Shown here: positions 13,655 to 26,856 of the stretch, one piece after another
Layout of the letters: every line of letters begins with the position of its first letter
How positions within the stretch are numbered: the first letter of the stretch is position 1
From: Anaspis maculata
Lineage: Eukaryota; Arthropoda; Insecta; Coleoptera; Scraptiidae
Direction: 5' to 3'
Length of the DNA: 64,000 bases
Assembly: GCA_949128115.1 (NCBI GenBank)
Contig: OX421964.1
Coordinates: forward strand, 20,546,892 to 20,610,891
Position numbers and translations under genes: made by a program
The notes under the pieces: model-generated
Seen by the model: only the letters and a program-made list of their open reading frames with translations
Database searches by the model: none
Told to the model about the DNA's origin: nothing

Positions 13655-14645
13655 CGTCGAGGCAAGACATGTCTCGGTCTCATCTCGTCTTGTCTCGAAA
13701 ATTCGAAACGAGAGGAGGCATCTCGAGTATACCGAACTATTTTTTTTTTTTGAGATTAGATGCGAAGAACACTAGAATAGGAAGAAATATTTAGATGATA
13801 CAATTTTTCAAATTTGACGTCTAGGAACCAGGGTAGGTATCTATTCCAGGATAGCTTTAAACTTTTAACATGAGGATGAACGTCATAGCAACAATAAAGG
13901 GAGCAACAAAAATGCACTTGTCTTTGGGTGAAATTACCCAGGTAATCATAATTGTCATAATCATAAATAATAATCATGAATCATAATCATAAATCATAAT
14001 CATAATCATAAATGAATCACTGATGTACAAAATGTCCCAAGACTCGTGCCCCAGGGTCAAAGGCAGTTTAGAAAAATGCTTTATATGTGTCAGAAAATCA
14101 TTTAAAAACAATTGGGATTTTATTTTTAGAAATGGTGGAGGAGAGGTTGGTCGGTTAAGTGTGTCTTGAATCTTCAAACACTAATATACAAGTGAGTCAT
14201 AAAGTAAAGAACCCCTAAAGATTTTTTTGAATAATTTCAAAAGTCTCCAGCTAGACAGACGTCCCTAATGCGATGTAAGACATGAAGTAAAATGATTCGT
14301 TTCCATAAAAAATTTTACGAGCGATTTTTATGAAAACTGTATTTTCAGGATTTTTGAGTCCCCCTTGCAAGATAAATCCGTCGTTATTGATTTTTTCCAC
14401 ACGATCACAATACTTTTCCTTCCTATTAGTGATGAGTCAGGAAAGTAATAAGAAGAGGGCAAAGTCCCACCCCTCGACCTCCACATTATTGGCAATAATG
14501 AAAGCCCCGGGCTATATCGAAACCGGACTTGAATGATGGAGCTTATAAAGTAGTGTTGCCGCGAGACGAGACTCAAGTTATAGTCCCGTCTCGAGGCTCA
14601 CGAGTCGAGTCTCGTCTCGTCTCGAAAAGTCTCGACTGGTCCACC
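13655..14645. repeat. Two GAGACGAGACT-rich elements near TAGTGNTGCCG words
   Basis: TAGTGATGCCGTCGAGG (about 13645) and TAGTGTTGCCGCGAGACGAG (about 14552) start similar TCTCGTCTCG-rich stretches in the same orientation. The TAGTGTTGCC word resembles hAT-type termini. Boundaries not resolved. Confidence 0.4.
13942..14013. repeat. (AATCATA)n-type microsatellite
   Basis: Irregular ATAATCATAA units. Confidence 0.85.
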
Positions 14646-14776
14646 TACGATTTTCATCACAATTTGTGATAGGTAATGCATATAGCTATAATGAGTTAAT
14701 CATGTAGGTAGGTACTTGATTTGCCAAAGTTTTGTGCGAATTTGTCCAACAAAAATGCAGATTATTGCATGGTAGA

Positions 14777-16058
14777 TAAACTGGGCCAAAATTGAAGTAG
14801 ACCACCTCAAAATTTTGCCTCGGTAAAAATGGGTATATCCCGAGAAAAAATTGCTCGATTATGAAAATTTTGTGGTGTTCGATAGAGCAATCTTATGACT
14901 ACGAGATAACATCTTCAATCACCTGATTGTTGACCTTATCTAGAATATACAGGGTGACAATGAAAGAAGTGCAAAAGAGACCTGACTTTGGCAAGATCCC
15001 GTTATTCCCGTTTTATGAAGAAAACAAGTCACAGAATCTTGTAGGAACACTTTTTTGGAACGACTGTGGCAATCTTAATGCAACGGATACTTGCCATTGA
15101 TGCATTTTGAACCGTTCTGGGCCATCTAACATGTGATGCAATGTCACAGCATGCTTGATTTGCCATGGTCCCACAAGAAGTCTAGTTCTTCACCACTTCT
15201 GAGGGCCGGTGGGATCAAATTGTTTCGTGGTACATTTGATACAGCTATTATGTACGTTCCTGTCAAATTTCAAGGATGAGCAACAGCCCTGGCAGAGTCT
15301 ATACCAAAAACTCCAAAAATCGCAAGAAAATTAATAACTCTTCGGAAAAACAAAATACGATCAAAAGTTCAAAAATATTTCGTGATATTGATGTACGTTT
15401 TCCGAAAATATGATGAAAATAATTCTGCGACTTGTTTTCTTGAAATAGCACCTTGTCGAAGTTAGGTCATTTTTGCACTCCTTCCATTGCCACCCTGTAT
15501 ATTGTATGAGGTCGACAATTAAGCGATTCAAGATAGTGTGTTGTAGTCAAAAAAACTATTCTGTCAAGCATCACACAAATTTCCAAAATGTGGCAATTTT
15601 TTCTCCAGATATTCTCATTTTAACCGAGGCAGAATGGGGTACTTGCCCAATTTTTATTCATTGGCTCAATCGAATAATTGACCTGAATTTTTTTTCCCTG
15701 AATTCCTAAAATTGCGGCCGTAATGCTTGTTTGAAAAATAAATTTGTGACGTCATAAATATACTAAAAACTAAACCAACAGCATTGTTGGATTGAAAACT
15801 GGAAAAACTGTTAGAATGGCATCACTAGATTTGAAAAAGAGAGACATAAAAACTTTACTGAAGTTTCCCTACTGTTACCAGCTCTGATTTGAAGAAAAAA
15901 TTTTTCCAACCAATGGAAATATTTTCAGGAAGTCTCCAGGAAAGACTCTTTAATACTCTTGTTGATGATTGAAAGTATTTTCAGTCAAATCTATTTCATT
16001 GGCGAGTACCCCATTTTGGGGTGGTCCACTTCAATTAATTTGTTATGTACCCAGTTTA
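14777..16058. mobile_element. 1.3 kb foldback with CAGGGTG inner arms
   Basis: Outer arms (ACTGGGCCAAAATTGAAGTA, CCTCGGTAAAAATGGG) invert at 15600-16058. Inner arms CAGGGTGACAATG (14950) and its inverse ending at 15497 are flanked by TA. Extra DNA in the right half makes it asymmetric. A partial copy of the right half lies at 17545-17800. Confidence 0.7.
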
Positions 16059-17544
16059 GATTCTAGAAGTTTTTATGATTTCTGAAAATTTAAATGTCTT
16101 GAAAACAGTTTTACCAACACTTCGGAAACTTCATTTCGAACAATGGGACCTTGCAGTTTTAAAATTCAACGTGAGGTCGCCAGTTCCGTATTGTGGCGCC
16201 CTCGACATGCAGAACTGGCATGACAAGGTCCCACCAGAGATGCGCATTCAATTCGCTTTTCCAATTCTCTGCGGAAAATCTATTGAAGAAAAAAATTTAA
16301 AAATTGGGATCATGAGATTCGAATTCACAATTAGCCTTAACAACACTTCCCCGGAGAGATTATATTAATTTGAAATTTACAATAATTCCTAAATCTTGAT
16401 AAGAAACGAGAGCAGTACAGAGTATCTCGCAGAACCCGCGCCTCAGAGTCAAAGGCAATTTAGAGAAATGCAAAATGCTTCAAATGTACCAGAAGAAGGT
16501 TTTGAAAAAAATTTGGTCTCTTATTATATTGCCGATAATATGAAGGTCGAGGGGTGGGACTTTGCCCTCGACTTTGCCCCTTCTCATTAGTGAGAAGTAA
16601 TAGAGTGATCGTTTGTGGCTTCAAACAAATTTCTAAAATTTCTAAATTATTTAAAAGTTCACCGTTATTACGTATATGGAGTATTTCAACATTACTTTAA
16701 ATTTTGAAATTATGGTGTTCAGAAATATGTAATGTGATTTACGAATGTCGATGAGGTGTCGTCGGTTGAAAAAGTTATAGAACCTTGTCTAATACAGCTT
16801 GTGTGTTCTTCAAATCTGCTAAAATTCAAGACAAACTGTTTACTACTGCGTACTACAATAAATACACGTCAACAATTATTTACACTTGGAAATATCGCTG
16901 GGACTATCGCTTCTTATCCGCTCGCTGTCTCTTCCAGTTCACTACTGCTCGTGAGGCGTGAGGCGACGATTGATGCTTTATATAGATCCGACTGATTCAT
17001 CTCGAATGTTCCATGCATTCTCCAGCATAAGGTTTTCTAGGCGACTCTCGAGTAATCACACACCTTTCGCCTGCTTCCCGTGTGTTCTGGTATGTGGCAC
17101 CGCCGCCAAAATGGACAGATGTAGCTTGACCCACTGCTGAAGTCTCCATACAGTTGTACGGAAAAAAGCCTACACACGCGCTCTGGAACACACCAGAACG
17201 CTCCGCACTTGTACACTGCGATCTAACGTGAAGAATCTAGAAGGATCGCGTGTTTTCCAGAATCGCCGCTCGTAACAATACCTTGAAAATTTGACAACTA
17301 GTGTCACATATTTACTCCAACTCTCTTTCACCAGAACATTTTAAAAGTTTTTCACGTATGTTATACTTCTTATGTTAATTTAAATTATTGTATTATAGTA
17401 TTTTACCTCTGACGACGGCGACGGGAGACTAGAGGCTCCCGAAACTGCAGTCAGGAATATTTTATAAACGTTTTGTGGGAAGACCGCCTTTTATCTGTAT
17501 TTTTTTCACCTTCTACATCCACTGTGAACGATGGCGGAGAAATT
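16059..17544. other. Intergenic DNA, repeat fragments only
   Basis: 16400-16600 repeats words of 14040-14090 (CAGAGTCAAAGGCAATTTAG) and, inverted, of 14440-14500 (GGGTGGGACTTTGCCCTC). The ORF at 16075-16368 has no recognisable domain. Confidence 0.5.
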
Positions 17545-17800
17545 CCTGAAGATCAATTCTGCGACTTGTTTTCTTGAAACGGAATCTTGCTGGAGTCAGG
17601 TCTCTTTTGCACTTCATTCATTGTCACTCTGTATATTTTCCATGAGATTAAGAATCAGGCGACTCTTCGACTCTTCGACGACTTTCTGATTCTTCATTGA
17701 GCACCACAAAAATTCGGGTAATTTTTACTCGAGATATCCCCATTTTTACCGAGGCAAAGTTTCGGGGTGGTCCACTTCAATTTTGACCTAGTTTACTTGG
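17545..17800. repeat. Partial copy of the 14777-16058 foldback
   Basis: Contains CTGCGACTTGTTTTCTTGAA, CACTCTGTATATT and TTTTACCGAGGCAAAGTTTC in the same order as 15420-16040, without the extra DNA. Confidence 0.7.
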
Positions 17801-20614
17801 AACCTGCCCGACTGTGAACCCTACATGCGAGACATTGTTTTCAACATTCTTCGGCCTCCCCCCTGACGGATGTCGTTGCCGTTGCCGATCTTACAACGAC
17901 AAGCGTCATAGAGGGTGGAAATCTTCAACGGTCGCCGAGGGCTGTAAAAAGGACTGGGCTGAAAACAAAAAGAAGATTGCCAGCAAAATTGTTTCTAGTC
18001 CGAGCAATATGATACGGTACTTCATTCTTGTTCATCTGAAAATGTGACAATGATAATCAATTGATTAACACTTGGTCGCAACCTTCAGCAAGAACGCGTC
18101 AAATATTACTACCGCATCCGCTGGAGTAACTAGATCCTACGAAGGGTTTTTCGTAACTAATTGCAGCTACTGCATCATTATACAATTAAATAATATTAGT
18201 TCTTAACTTTATTCAGCATTTCTCAGTTTCTGTTATTTGTAATTTTTATTATGATCTCTCGTGGTATTCCTTTCAAATAAAATATTGAGAAGACACAGAA
18301 TTATCATTGTTCTAGGTTATAGAAATGTCAAAGAGTCAAAGTAGTGTCAGATACAATTTTAATGGCAAACAAAAAAGTAACTAGATTTTGGTCACCCTGT
18401 TATTTTACACCGTGTTAGAAGTGACGTTGATGGCATTTATTATTTCACGCTCCAAGGTGATTTGACAGTTCTAACGCACGGTTAACTAACGTTAAAAATG
18501 CTACTTTTAGTAGGCGTCGTCGTCGTCGTCGTAGATAACACTTTCCTAATCTCTCTAGTGACTTCTTGACAACGTACCGGTGAGACAATACGCCATTTTG
18601 CAGCACCCTGTGGCGCATTAAATTGAAAATTACGTCTGAGAGTCTGGTCTGGCAGGTCTGGAGTCTTGTCCTGGTCAAAAACTTTTCATCAAACGCTCGT
18701 TACTAGAAAACATCTATTATTGATTCCAAATGGCTATTTTTCGAATAGAGCGTCTTGGATATGAAACTGAAAGATACTGAAACCTGTGTCCGCCATGTAT
18801 TCTTGAGTCACCCTGTGAACCTAATTTATTACTCACCTATTATTGAGATAAGTCTTCGTTTTTTTTTTATATTCACTTAATTTTTTAATGATGATGTTGA
18901 TGCTCAACTTGTAATAATAAAAATGACGAAACCACAATACTTGTTCTCTTTTTCTTAACTTCTCAAGCAAACAGAAGGGTATTGCTCCACATGAAACTAG
19001 ACGTAAATGAAGAAAAAACTGGACAACAACTTGACTTTGACCTATTGATTTGCTTCCGAAAACGGAAAACCCAGAGCTTGCGGAAAATTTGATAGGTATG
19101 TATACTTGCTCACAAAATTAGAAAAAGTGTTTTGGTGGAATTTTGCCCATCACCACTCAAGGTTGTTGATGCTAAAATCATTTTGCACAAAATGGTTTTC
19201 GCGCACTTTCTATGCTTTCAAACTAAACTGAATAACAGTCAACAATATAATCATCATCCGTGATGGTACTTGGGAAATATGTTTACAAAATTCTTAGGAG
19301 TACCTATATGAAAAAAAAATGCGCCTCAAAAAAGCCGTTGTGTATCACGAGCTTGATCACCATCGGAAGGCACACACAGAAATTCATAAATTTAAGAGAA
19401 CAAACAGTTGTTTATTGCGTATAACAGAAAACTGCATATTCCGCAATATTTCACATCCCATAGCTTTGAACCTGACAATAGGCTCCCATCCACGAAGATG
19501 CAGCTTTACTGCTGCAATTCCTAGTCGAACCAAACCAATCACTGCCGTAAATCACAAAAGACGCAAGCGGTGTATCGAAGAGGTCCACTGGAACGTCCAG
19601 GGTGAGTTGAAGAGCTTCAGTGACGTTCGAGGCAGTGTTACCAACCCCCCGCTGGCGGATAACGACTTGTAGCTAATCAGATGTGCGGTAGAGCTAGAGC
19701 TTTTTTCCATCTAACAACGCCGAAACTATAAGGGCTGTTCTCTCCAGCGCGAAACCTTGACCATCACTCACGCACTGGCCAGAGTGCGTTGTTTTTTTTT
19801 TTTTTGCATCACGGGTCGCTCTAATAACACTGCTGGGTATGATGGGCGAGTATATACATTCGCGGTGTACCATGTTTGATGTTGATTATGAATGAAATGA
19901 GCGCCATATAATTAGATTTTGCGGCATTTCTGCGAACTTTGTATCACTGACCGCTTAACCTTCCACCGCCCGCTATGTCCGGTCTGGGGCCTTGCTTTTG
20001 CTTCATGTGTGTGTGTGTGTGTGTGTGTGTGAGCGCGAGCTTGGGTTCCACGGGCTCGTCCGCCGCCGCGCTTCAGATTTACTTTTTGGACGTGTTTTGT
20101 TATTTTTATCGCGATTTAAAACGTATTAAGCGGCATCGCGCCTCGTTATGTGGATTTTTATGTTCTTGAAACGCCGAGCACAAGTCCCACATAAAGAACT
20201 AGCGCCGAGAAAGAAAAAGAATGGGGCGAGGGGGCGGTCGCGCACACAGAAATGGATGATGATGATGGTGATGATGATGACCCATCTCTCTGACGCCCTC
20301 TGCTCTCGAATCTATGATAGGAGCACGAAGAGGTGAGAGAGGATCTGAAGCATCGCAAAGTACTTATGTTTAAAATCAAGCCCAACAGGAATTTGAAATA
20401 AGTACATTCTATTCAACAAGTAATTTGACTACTTATTCCAAATTTTTCGCCTGAGTCTCAGATTTTCCTGTCAAAGTATATCAACCTGAGTTTCTTGTGA
20501 CAAGATATATTCAAACTTCCTTGCTTCGAGATTTGGAAGTAACACGAATGAACAGGGACATCCTATTTTTCAAATACAACTCATAACACTAAACTTGCAG
20601 TTATTCAAGCAATA
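17801..20614. other. Mostly single-copy looking intergenic DNA
   Basis: Contains a (GTC)n tract (about 18514-18533) and a (GT)n run (20006-20031). A GC-richer block at 19680-20340 includes TTATCGCGATTTAAAACG and could be regulatory. The 117-codon frame at 19319-19672 has no recognisable domain. Confidence 0.4.
20006..20031. repeat. (GT)n microsatellite
   Basis: Thirteen perfect TG units. Confidence 0.95.
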
Positions 20615-22668
20615 TACACGGTAAAAAATCCGACTGAGTGAATTTCCAACTTGTCTGAGTGAAGTGATGTGAGTTAATTTTTTGAGTAAAAATCAACGAA
20701 AAATTGAGTGAATGTAAAAATTCTATCAAATTTGACAACTATATGATCATTTTTGAGTACTGCACTCAATTTCGATTGCATTAACTCAAATTTGATTCAG
20801 TTTTAATCAAATTTGATGCATTTCCTCGTCAAATTCGGTTCGAGGGACGTGAAGTTCGGCTCTGCATCAGTCGTTGGTTGTGAGCCGGCAGCGTCGCTCG
20901 TCGAAGAAAACCAGTCCGGGTAAGTGAAAAATTTCATTTATTATCACTCAATATGATGCACTAATAGATCTATATATCCCATTCATCTTCTAAACCCAGC
21001 ACTGGGACTTTTTGCACTAAAAATAAAGTGTCCAGCTGAGGGGCACGCTTAGTACGACTGATAGCATCCGATGAAAAGTTTTGGCGCAAAACCTTACGTA
21101 AAATCATCGGAGGTTATCAGCCGTACCTACCTATCCCTCCGGCCTGAGTCCCATCAGCACTCCCAGCTCATTCGATGATCAAATAAGAGATGAATTTAGA
21201 TTTAACTAGTACAAAATAGATAAGCCGTCTTATATTAACATCAATGTCTTCCTGGTGTGGGTAATGAAGTGTGGTAAATTTTTGTTGTTGATACCTACTC
21301 ACTTTCGAGTCAATTCACACAATTTTGAGTTGAATTGCCACAAATTTGAGTACACTTTACTAAATTTTGAGTCAGCCACGCTCAATTTTGATTGAAAGTG
21401 CCCTGCATTCGCTGCTAGCTGCCTGGCATGGCAGCCATTATGCTGGTCAGCAACCAGCAGCGCTACGGTTTACTTTGCAACAGAAAACAGCAGGTTTTGA
21501 CTTTGACTTTTTGTTTTTGACAGGTGAACTGCGTGTTACAACTGTTTTCTCCATTGGTCCACCAGATGGCCTTTAGAGGGTCGTCAAAAGTACAATATGG
21601 TCAAAGGTCCAACACCTTCCCCTAATTATTGTCAAATTCTCAACATTAAACGCAAAAACACGACACCCATACATTTCGCATAATGGAGTGGTCCGCTGTG
21701 TGCGTTCGCCAAAAAAATGGGAGGAGTCGACATCAGCGCTCAAGGTGACGATTTACGAAACTGAATAATGCCTATTCATTCTGTTTTCGGTAGCTAGATG
21801 TCGCTACTTGACTAAATGCACATGGTGATTCCGCTATGTGCGTTCGCCGGGAGGAGTCGACTCAGCTCTCAAAGTGGTGATTTACGAAACTGAAGGATGC
21901 CTATTTGTGTTATTTTCGGCTGCGAGATGTCGCTACTCGACTGAATGCACATAGCGGATAGGTTCAAAATATTGTCATATTCATATTGTAAATTGATTCA
22001 CTTTTATTTGCGGCATTTGATTTATATAAATAAGCATAATTTTTTTGGAATAATTATGTATTACCTATACTGACATCTATCACTTTTATTAGTTTTCTAC
22101 TGCTAGGTACTGTATTACTCGTTTAGTGTATGAAATATTGGTTTCCTTTGTTGCATTTAATACATGTATTTTTAAATTATTGTCACATTTTTTTTAATAT
22201 TTTTGGTTTTGGGTTGTTCAAATTTTTGTTCAATAATGTTGTGTATAATTTATACATTTAGGTACTTTTACAATAATATATTACACTAATTATGTTTTAA
22301 TAACATCTCACAATAATAAAAATGTCCTAAATAAATGCCTGAATAAATAAAAGCCTGTTTTTTTTGTCCAAATAAAAAATAATCAAATTTGATTCATTTA
22401 ATTATAATCATCAATAATGATCTCTTTGAAATAATTTTTGCATCAATATTGAGTTATGATGCATACTCACCTTTGTGTCAATTCGCTCAATTTCGAGTGT
22501 AAAAAAGCTTGAAAGTACTCAATATTGATTAACAGGAAGTAACTCAAAAATACAGGAATGTACTCAAAAAATTTGAGTTGAATTTTCACTCAAATCTGCG
22601 TGGACCTGGATTGAATCACTTTTGAGTCCGGTTTGAGTTAAATTTCACTCAAAATTTTTTACCGTGTA
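20615..22668. mobile_element. 2.05 kb inverted-repeat element with TACACGGTAAAAAAT ends
   Basis: TACACGGTAAAAAAT (20615) and ATTTTTTACCGTGTA (22668) enclose many GAGTGAA / TTGAGT subterminal repeats on both sides. If TA is the target duplication, the terminus is CACGGTAAAAAAT, as in Tc1/mariner-type elements. No transposase frame. An internal tandem duplication lies at 21693-21958. Confidence 0.7.
21693..21958. repeat. Tandem duplication, 138-bp unit
   Basis: CCGCTGTGTGCGTTCGCC at 21693 recurs as CCGCTATGTGCGTTCGCC at 21831, with GGGAGGAGTCGAC and GATGTCGCTACT in both units. Confidence 0.85.
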
Positions 22669-23098
22669 AGCGAAGTGGTTTATTTCAATATCGATGGCGC
22701 ATCCGCCATAAATGTAGGTTTGTCGCATGATCGACTGTTGGAGTCTCTATGTCATTGTGCGACTTCTTCGGTTCCTGGAGATAAAGTGTTCCAGGCACAA
22801 AATCGATCAACTCGAAAACTTTCTCAATTTTGATCGCCAGCAACTTTCACACCAGTCGACGAATTTCAAAAGTTGATCATTATCAAGGTGGTCCAGCTCA
22901 AGCGTTCCCACGACAATGCTATTTATTCTCAAAACGGCAAGATAGTCCGGATGATCAGCGCCATATTTGATCCAACCTTGCAAATCGTGATGCCGGGACC
23001 GGGATGCCACTTGGCAGAAATGTTGTACATACCCTATGGTTCATTTCAAGAAATGGAAGGCCCACCTGCGCTACCCCCGGCAAATCATTGGTATTACA
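22669..23098. other. Insertion-site flank, no gene recognised
   Basis: GC content is moderate and there are open frames on both strands (22807-23010 minus, 22873-23139 plus), but neither shows a known domain. The sequence continues at 25802 once the tandem-end element is removed. Confidence 0.4.
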
Positions 23099-23107
23099 GG
23101 TTACATA

Positions 23108-25792
23108 CGAAGCAGGACAACTTGACGCCGTCGACTTGACGCCGGACAACTTGCCGCGGGACAACTTGACGCCAGGACAACTTGACGCGGGACAACTTGA
23201 CGCCAGGACAACTTGACGCGGGACAACTTGACGCCAGAACAACTTGACGCTAAGAGTTAATATAATTCTGGGACTTCAGTTGGCCAGATTGTGTCTTTTT
23301 GTCCCCCAACTGGCCCCCTTGTGTTTTCCTGTGGTTTTTCGGAACTAGCAAGCCCCTTATGCCTACTTGTGTCTCAAACTTTGTTTTTCCATAGTGTTTT
23401 TAAGAACCCTGATAACCTTCTCGATGACCTTCTTGTGTTTCCATGTGAAGCTCTAAATTCTATCTCGAGCCTCCTTGTATCTTCCTGTGCTTTGGAACCC
23501 TGCCGACCCAAGTTCTTTCTTTGCTGGGTCAATCTGAGCCATGTGTCTATGGTGACGCTTCCAGCCCCGCAATCAGCTCCATTTTGTCTTCTCATGTCGT
23601 GGAATCCTAGCGGCTCTCGTTGTGTCTTGCTACGTTTATCGGAGATGCAACGGACCCCCTTTGTCTATATTTGTCAGTTTGAAACCTGATAATCCCTCGA
23701 GTGTCTTCATGTGGTGTTATGTGAGGCCCTGATGAACCCCCTTGTATCTTCTTATGTTTCTAGTCCAATATGGCGCCCTCTCGTGCGCGCCCATTATGCC
23801 TTGCTTTGTCAATCGGAGCTTCAATAGGCCTTTTTGTGTCTTTATGTGTCATTTTGATGATGAGTCCCGTCATGTTTTCTGTGGTTTTCGAAAAACGCGA
23901 GCCCCCCCCATACTCACTTTTCTAATGTTTTGGAGTTCTAGCGACCCATTATGTCTTGCTGTGTCAATCGGAGCTCCCTTCTGTCTTTAGGTACCGTATT
24001 GTGCCCCGATGACCTCTTTGTATTTTCTTGGCAGTTTCGGAACACTATTGAGCCCTTTTGTATCTTTTTTCACTTTGGAGCCTTACTGGCCCCCATTGTG
24101 TCCTTTTGTGTCATTTCGAGCCCCCAATGAACCCTTTGTTTTCTCAAGGTTTTCAGAAGTCTAAGCAAGCCCGCTCATGTCGTCTTGTGTTTTGGAGATC
24201 TAGAGGCCCTCATTGTGTTCTGCTGTGTAATTCGGAGCCCCAGTGAACCCCTTTGTGTCTTTATGTGTCGTTTCGACTACCGATGAGTCCGTTTTGTCAT
24301 TTTCTTCGAATGTTTCCTTACTCTGTTCTCACAAAATCCCTGGCGCAAATCGTCCGGCGTCAAGTTGTCCCGGCGTCAAGTTGGTCGAAGCAGGACAGCT
24401 TGACGCCGGCCATTCTGACGCGGGACAACTTGGCGCCAGGACAACCTAACCGCGTGGACAATTTGATGTGTCGCTTCAAGCCTTGACTAGCCCCCTTATT
24501 GTGTCTTCATGTTGCTTGAGGAACTCTATCGAGTCACAATCTGTCTTCTCAGATTTTGTAGTTCTTGAGTTCTTCTTTGTCAATCGGAGCCCCGATGAGC
24601 CCTCGTGTCTTTTTGTGTCATTTCGAGCCCCGATGAACCCTCTTGTGTTTACTTGAGGTGTTCGGAGTTCTGAAGAGCCCCCTTGTGTTAACTCGAAATT
24701 CCAGTGGATGCTTTTGTGTATTTATATGTCGTTTTGAGCCCTGATGAGTCCTCTTGAGAGTGTTCATGTTGCTTTCGGAATCGTAGTATCTACCTATTTT
24801 GTCTCCATATGGCGTTGTAAGCACCCTTATTCAGAGCCCAATTGAACACTCTTGTTTCTAGCCCCTCATGATTTTTCGTCCCTCCAGAATTTCAGTAAGC
24901 TCTCTTGTGACTTCTTTGTCTCCTAAAGCCCTACTGGCCCCCTTGTTTCTTAAATGTCGATTGAAGCCCTGCTGAGTTCCCTAACATTTTCCCGTCGCTT
25001 TCGAAGCTTTAGTAAACACCTTTGTGCCCTCGTGTAACATTTGACGCCCCCGTGTGTCCTCAACCTCAAGTACTGTTTGGAGCCCTGGTGAGTCTCCCTA
25101 TGTTTTTTCACGTGTTTAGAAATCCCGTGAGCCCCTTTTGCCTTCTTGTGTAATCCAAAGCACTATTGAGCCGCTCTTGTGCCTTCAATATCTTTTGAAG
25201 TCCTGATGAGCCCCCTTGGAGCTTTCCGTGTCTCAGGGAGCTTTCAAGCAATCAAAAGCACACGTGTGTTTTTGTCTGGTATTCAAAGTCCTACACTTGG
25301 TCCGCTTGTGTCCTCATATGCCGAAAAATCTTCCTTTTGCTGTGTTGTTCATAGCCCCACTGGACCCCATTGTGTCTTCATCAATCAATGGTGTTTGAAC
25401 CCCTGCTGAGCTCCCTTGCATTTTTTCCATTTACATTTAGTAAGCACTCTTGTGCCTTTGTCTGGTATTTCAAGGGCTATCGGATCCCCTTGCGTTTTCC
25501 CCTTGCGTCTTCCCCTTGCGTTTTCCCCTTGCTTTCGTACCTTTAGTAAGCACCTTTGTGCCTTCATGTAATACTCGGAGTCGTATAGCTCCAACTGGTG
25601 TTAAGTTGTCCCGACGTTAAGTCGGCAGTCGGCTACTTTAAAGTTCCTGGCGTCAAGTTGTCCGGCGTCAAGTTGTCCCGGCGTCAAGTTGTCCCGCGTC
25701 AAGTTGTCCTGGCGTCAAGTTGTCCCGGCGTCAAGTCGGCCGCTTAAAAATTCCTGGCGTCAAGTTGTACCGCGTCAAGTTGTCATGTACGC
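23108..25792. mobile_element. Foldback-like transposon with tandem-repeat ends and 9-bp target duplication
   Basis: Both ends consist of a 15-16 bp tandem repeat (GGACAACTTGACGC plus 1-2 bases): direct at 23115-23250 and reverse complement at about 25610-25780. The 9-mer GGTTACATA flanks the whole at 23099-23107 and 25793-25801. The middle is a degenerate minisatellite of roughly 50 bp (consensus like GCCCTGATGAGCCCCCTTGT). At 24350-24470 a right-type end abuts a left-type end: the opening word CGAAGCAGGAC recurs at 24386. The insertion therefore looks like a head-to-tail dimer within one target duplication. No transposase is present; the long ORFs here are repeat artefacts. Drosophila FB elements and MULEs share tandem-repeat ends or 9-bp duplications; assignment is inference. 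Confidence 0.7.
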
Positions 25793-25801
25793 GGTTACAT
25801 A

Positions 25802-26180
25802 TCCCCCCTAAGAGCAGATTTATGATACGTTTTCTTGGTTATTTGATCAAAAATCGAGCTGGATTTTGGCAGAAGAGCATGATCTTACATGATGTCCACT
25901 ATGTCATGATACTCGAGGTGATGGTTTTGTTGGTTGCTTGCCTTCCAAAGCCGAAAAAATACGGAATTTCGAATTTGACGAACAAGGTTGATTCTGACTT
26001 TTTCAATTTCATTTCTGATCCTGAAAGTAGGCTTTAAAATACGATTGGGTGAAATGCTCGATTTTGACGTAACATTGGTAGCTTGCTGTTACCTGGTAAA
26101 TGTATATCGGGGGCAGGATATACCGAGGAAGAATATCATAGCTGAGTAAACAAAAGATTCCTATTCGACTTCACAGCACT
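25802..26180. other. Right flank of the tandem-end element
   Basis: No gene or repeat recognised; continues the pre-insertion sequence from 23098. Confidence 0.4.
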
Positions 26181-26480
26181 TAAGAACGGAGTTCAGATGG
26201 TGAAATAAGCGTTGCGAAATCAATCCGTCTGGGTTTATTCCTTGACGGATATTCACCATTTTGGTCTCTTTCGAAAGCTACAAGGATGAACTTTGGTTTG
26301 ACCCCATTGGCATTTCCAAAATCCAAAAATAATTTTTTCAAATGTCAAAATTTAATTGGCTCAAATCAAAGTACATCCTTGCAGCTTTCAAAAGAGACCA
26401 AAATGGTAAGAATCCGTCAAGGAATAAACCCAGACGGATTGATTTCGCAACGCTTATTTCACCAATATGACTCCGTCCTT
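26181..26480. repeat. 300-bp foldback
   Basis: GGTGAAATAAGCGTTGCGAA, then CCTTGACGGAT and TTTTGGTCTCTTTCGAAAGC, recur inverted at 26360-26480. The ORF at 26286-26621 overlaps it and is an artefact. Confidence 0.8.
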
Positions 26481-26856
26481 GAAGGCCATTGTTGTTCCAG
26501 AGAAAACTTACTAAGGCCCGATCTTTCCATCCGCTGGTTACATAACTTGCAGTTAACTAACTTGTGGAATTTACTACCAGTTTTAAGAACCAAAGCGGTT
26601 TTTCATTCAAAATCGCGCTGATACAACCTTCAGGTGTTAGTTTGGCATTCGATTTGGCAACAAAAACAAAAGCTTGAATGTTGTACGAGTTTTGACGTTT
26701 CAAAGTTTTGATAACCGCCGGCTACGACTGAACGACTACGACAGAATTTTGGTACACCTTATAAGCTCAATGGTTATTTTTTCCCCTGGTACGTTTTCTC
26801 ACGTGTTTTGCCTCACTCAAACTTTTCTTAGGTATCACTACGGCCAAGTGTGAACT

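Noticed and set aside
19319..19672. 117-codon plus-strand open frame
   Set aside because: No recognised domain or neighbouring exon signals; composition like non-coding DNA.
23291..24660. ORFs across 23.3-25.6 kb
   Set aside because: Products of the degenerate minisatellite inside the tandem-end element; no domain and no consistent frame.
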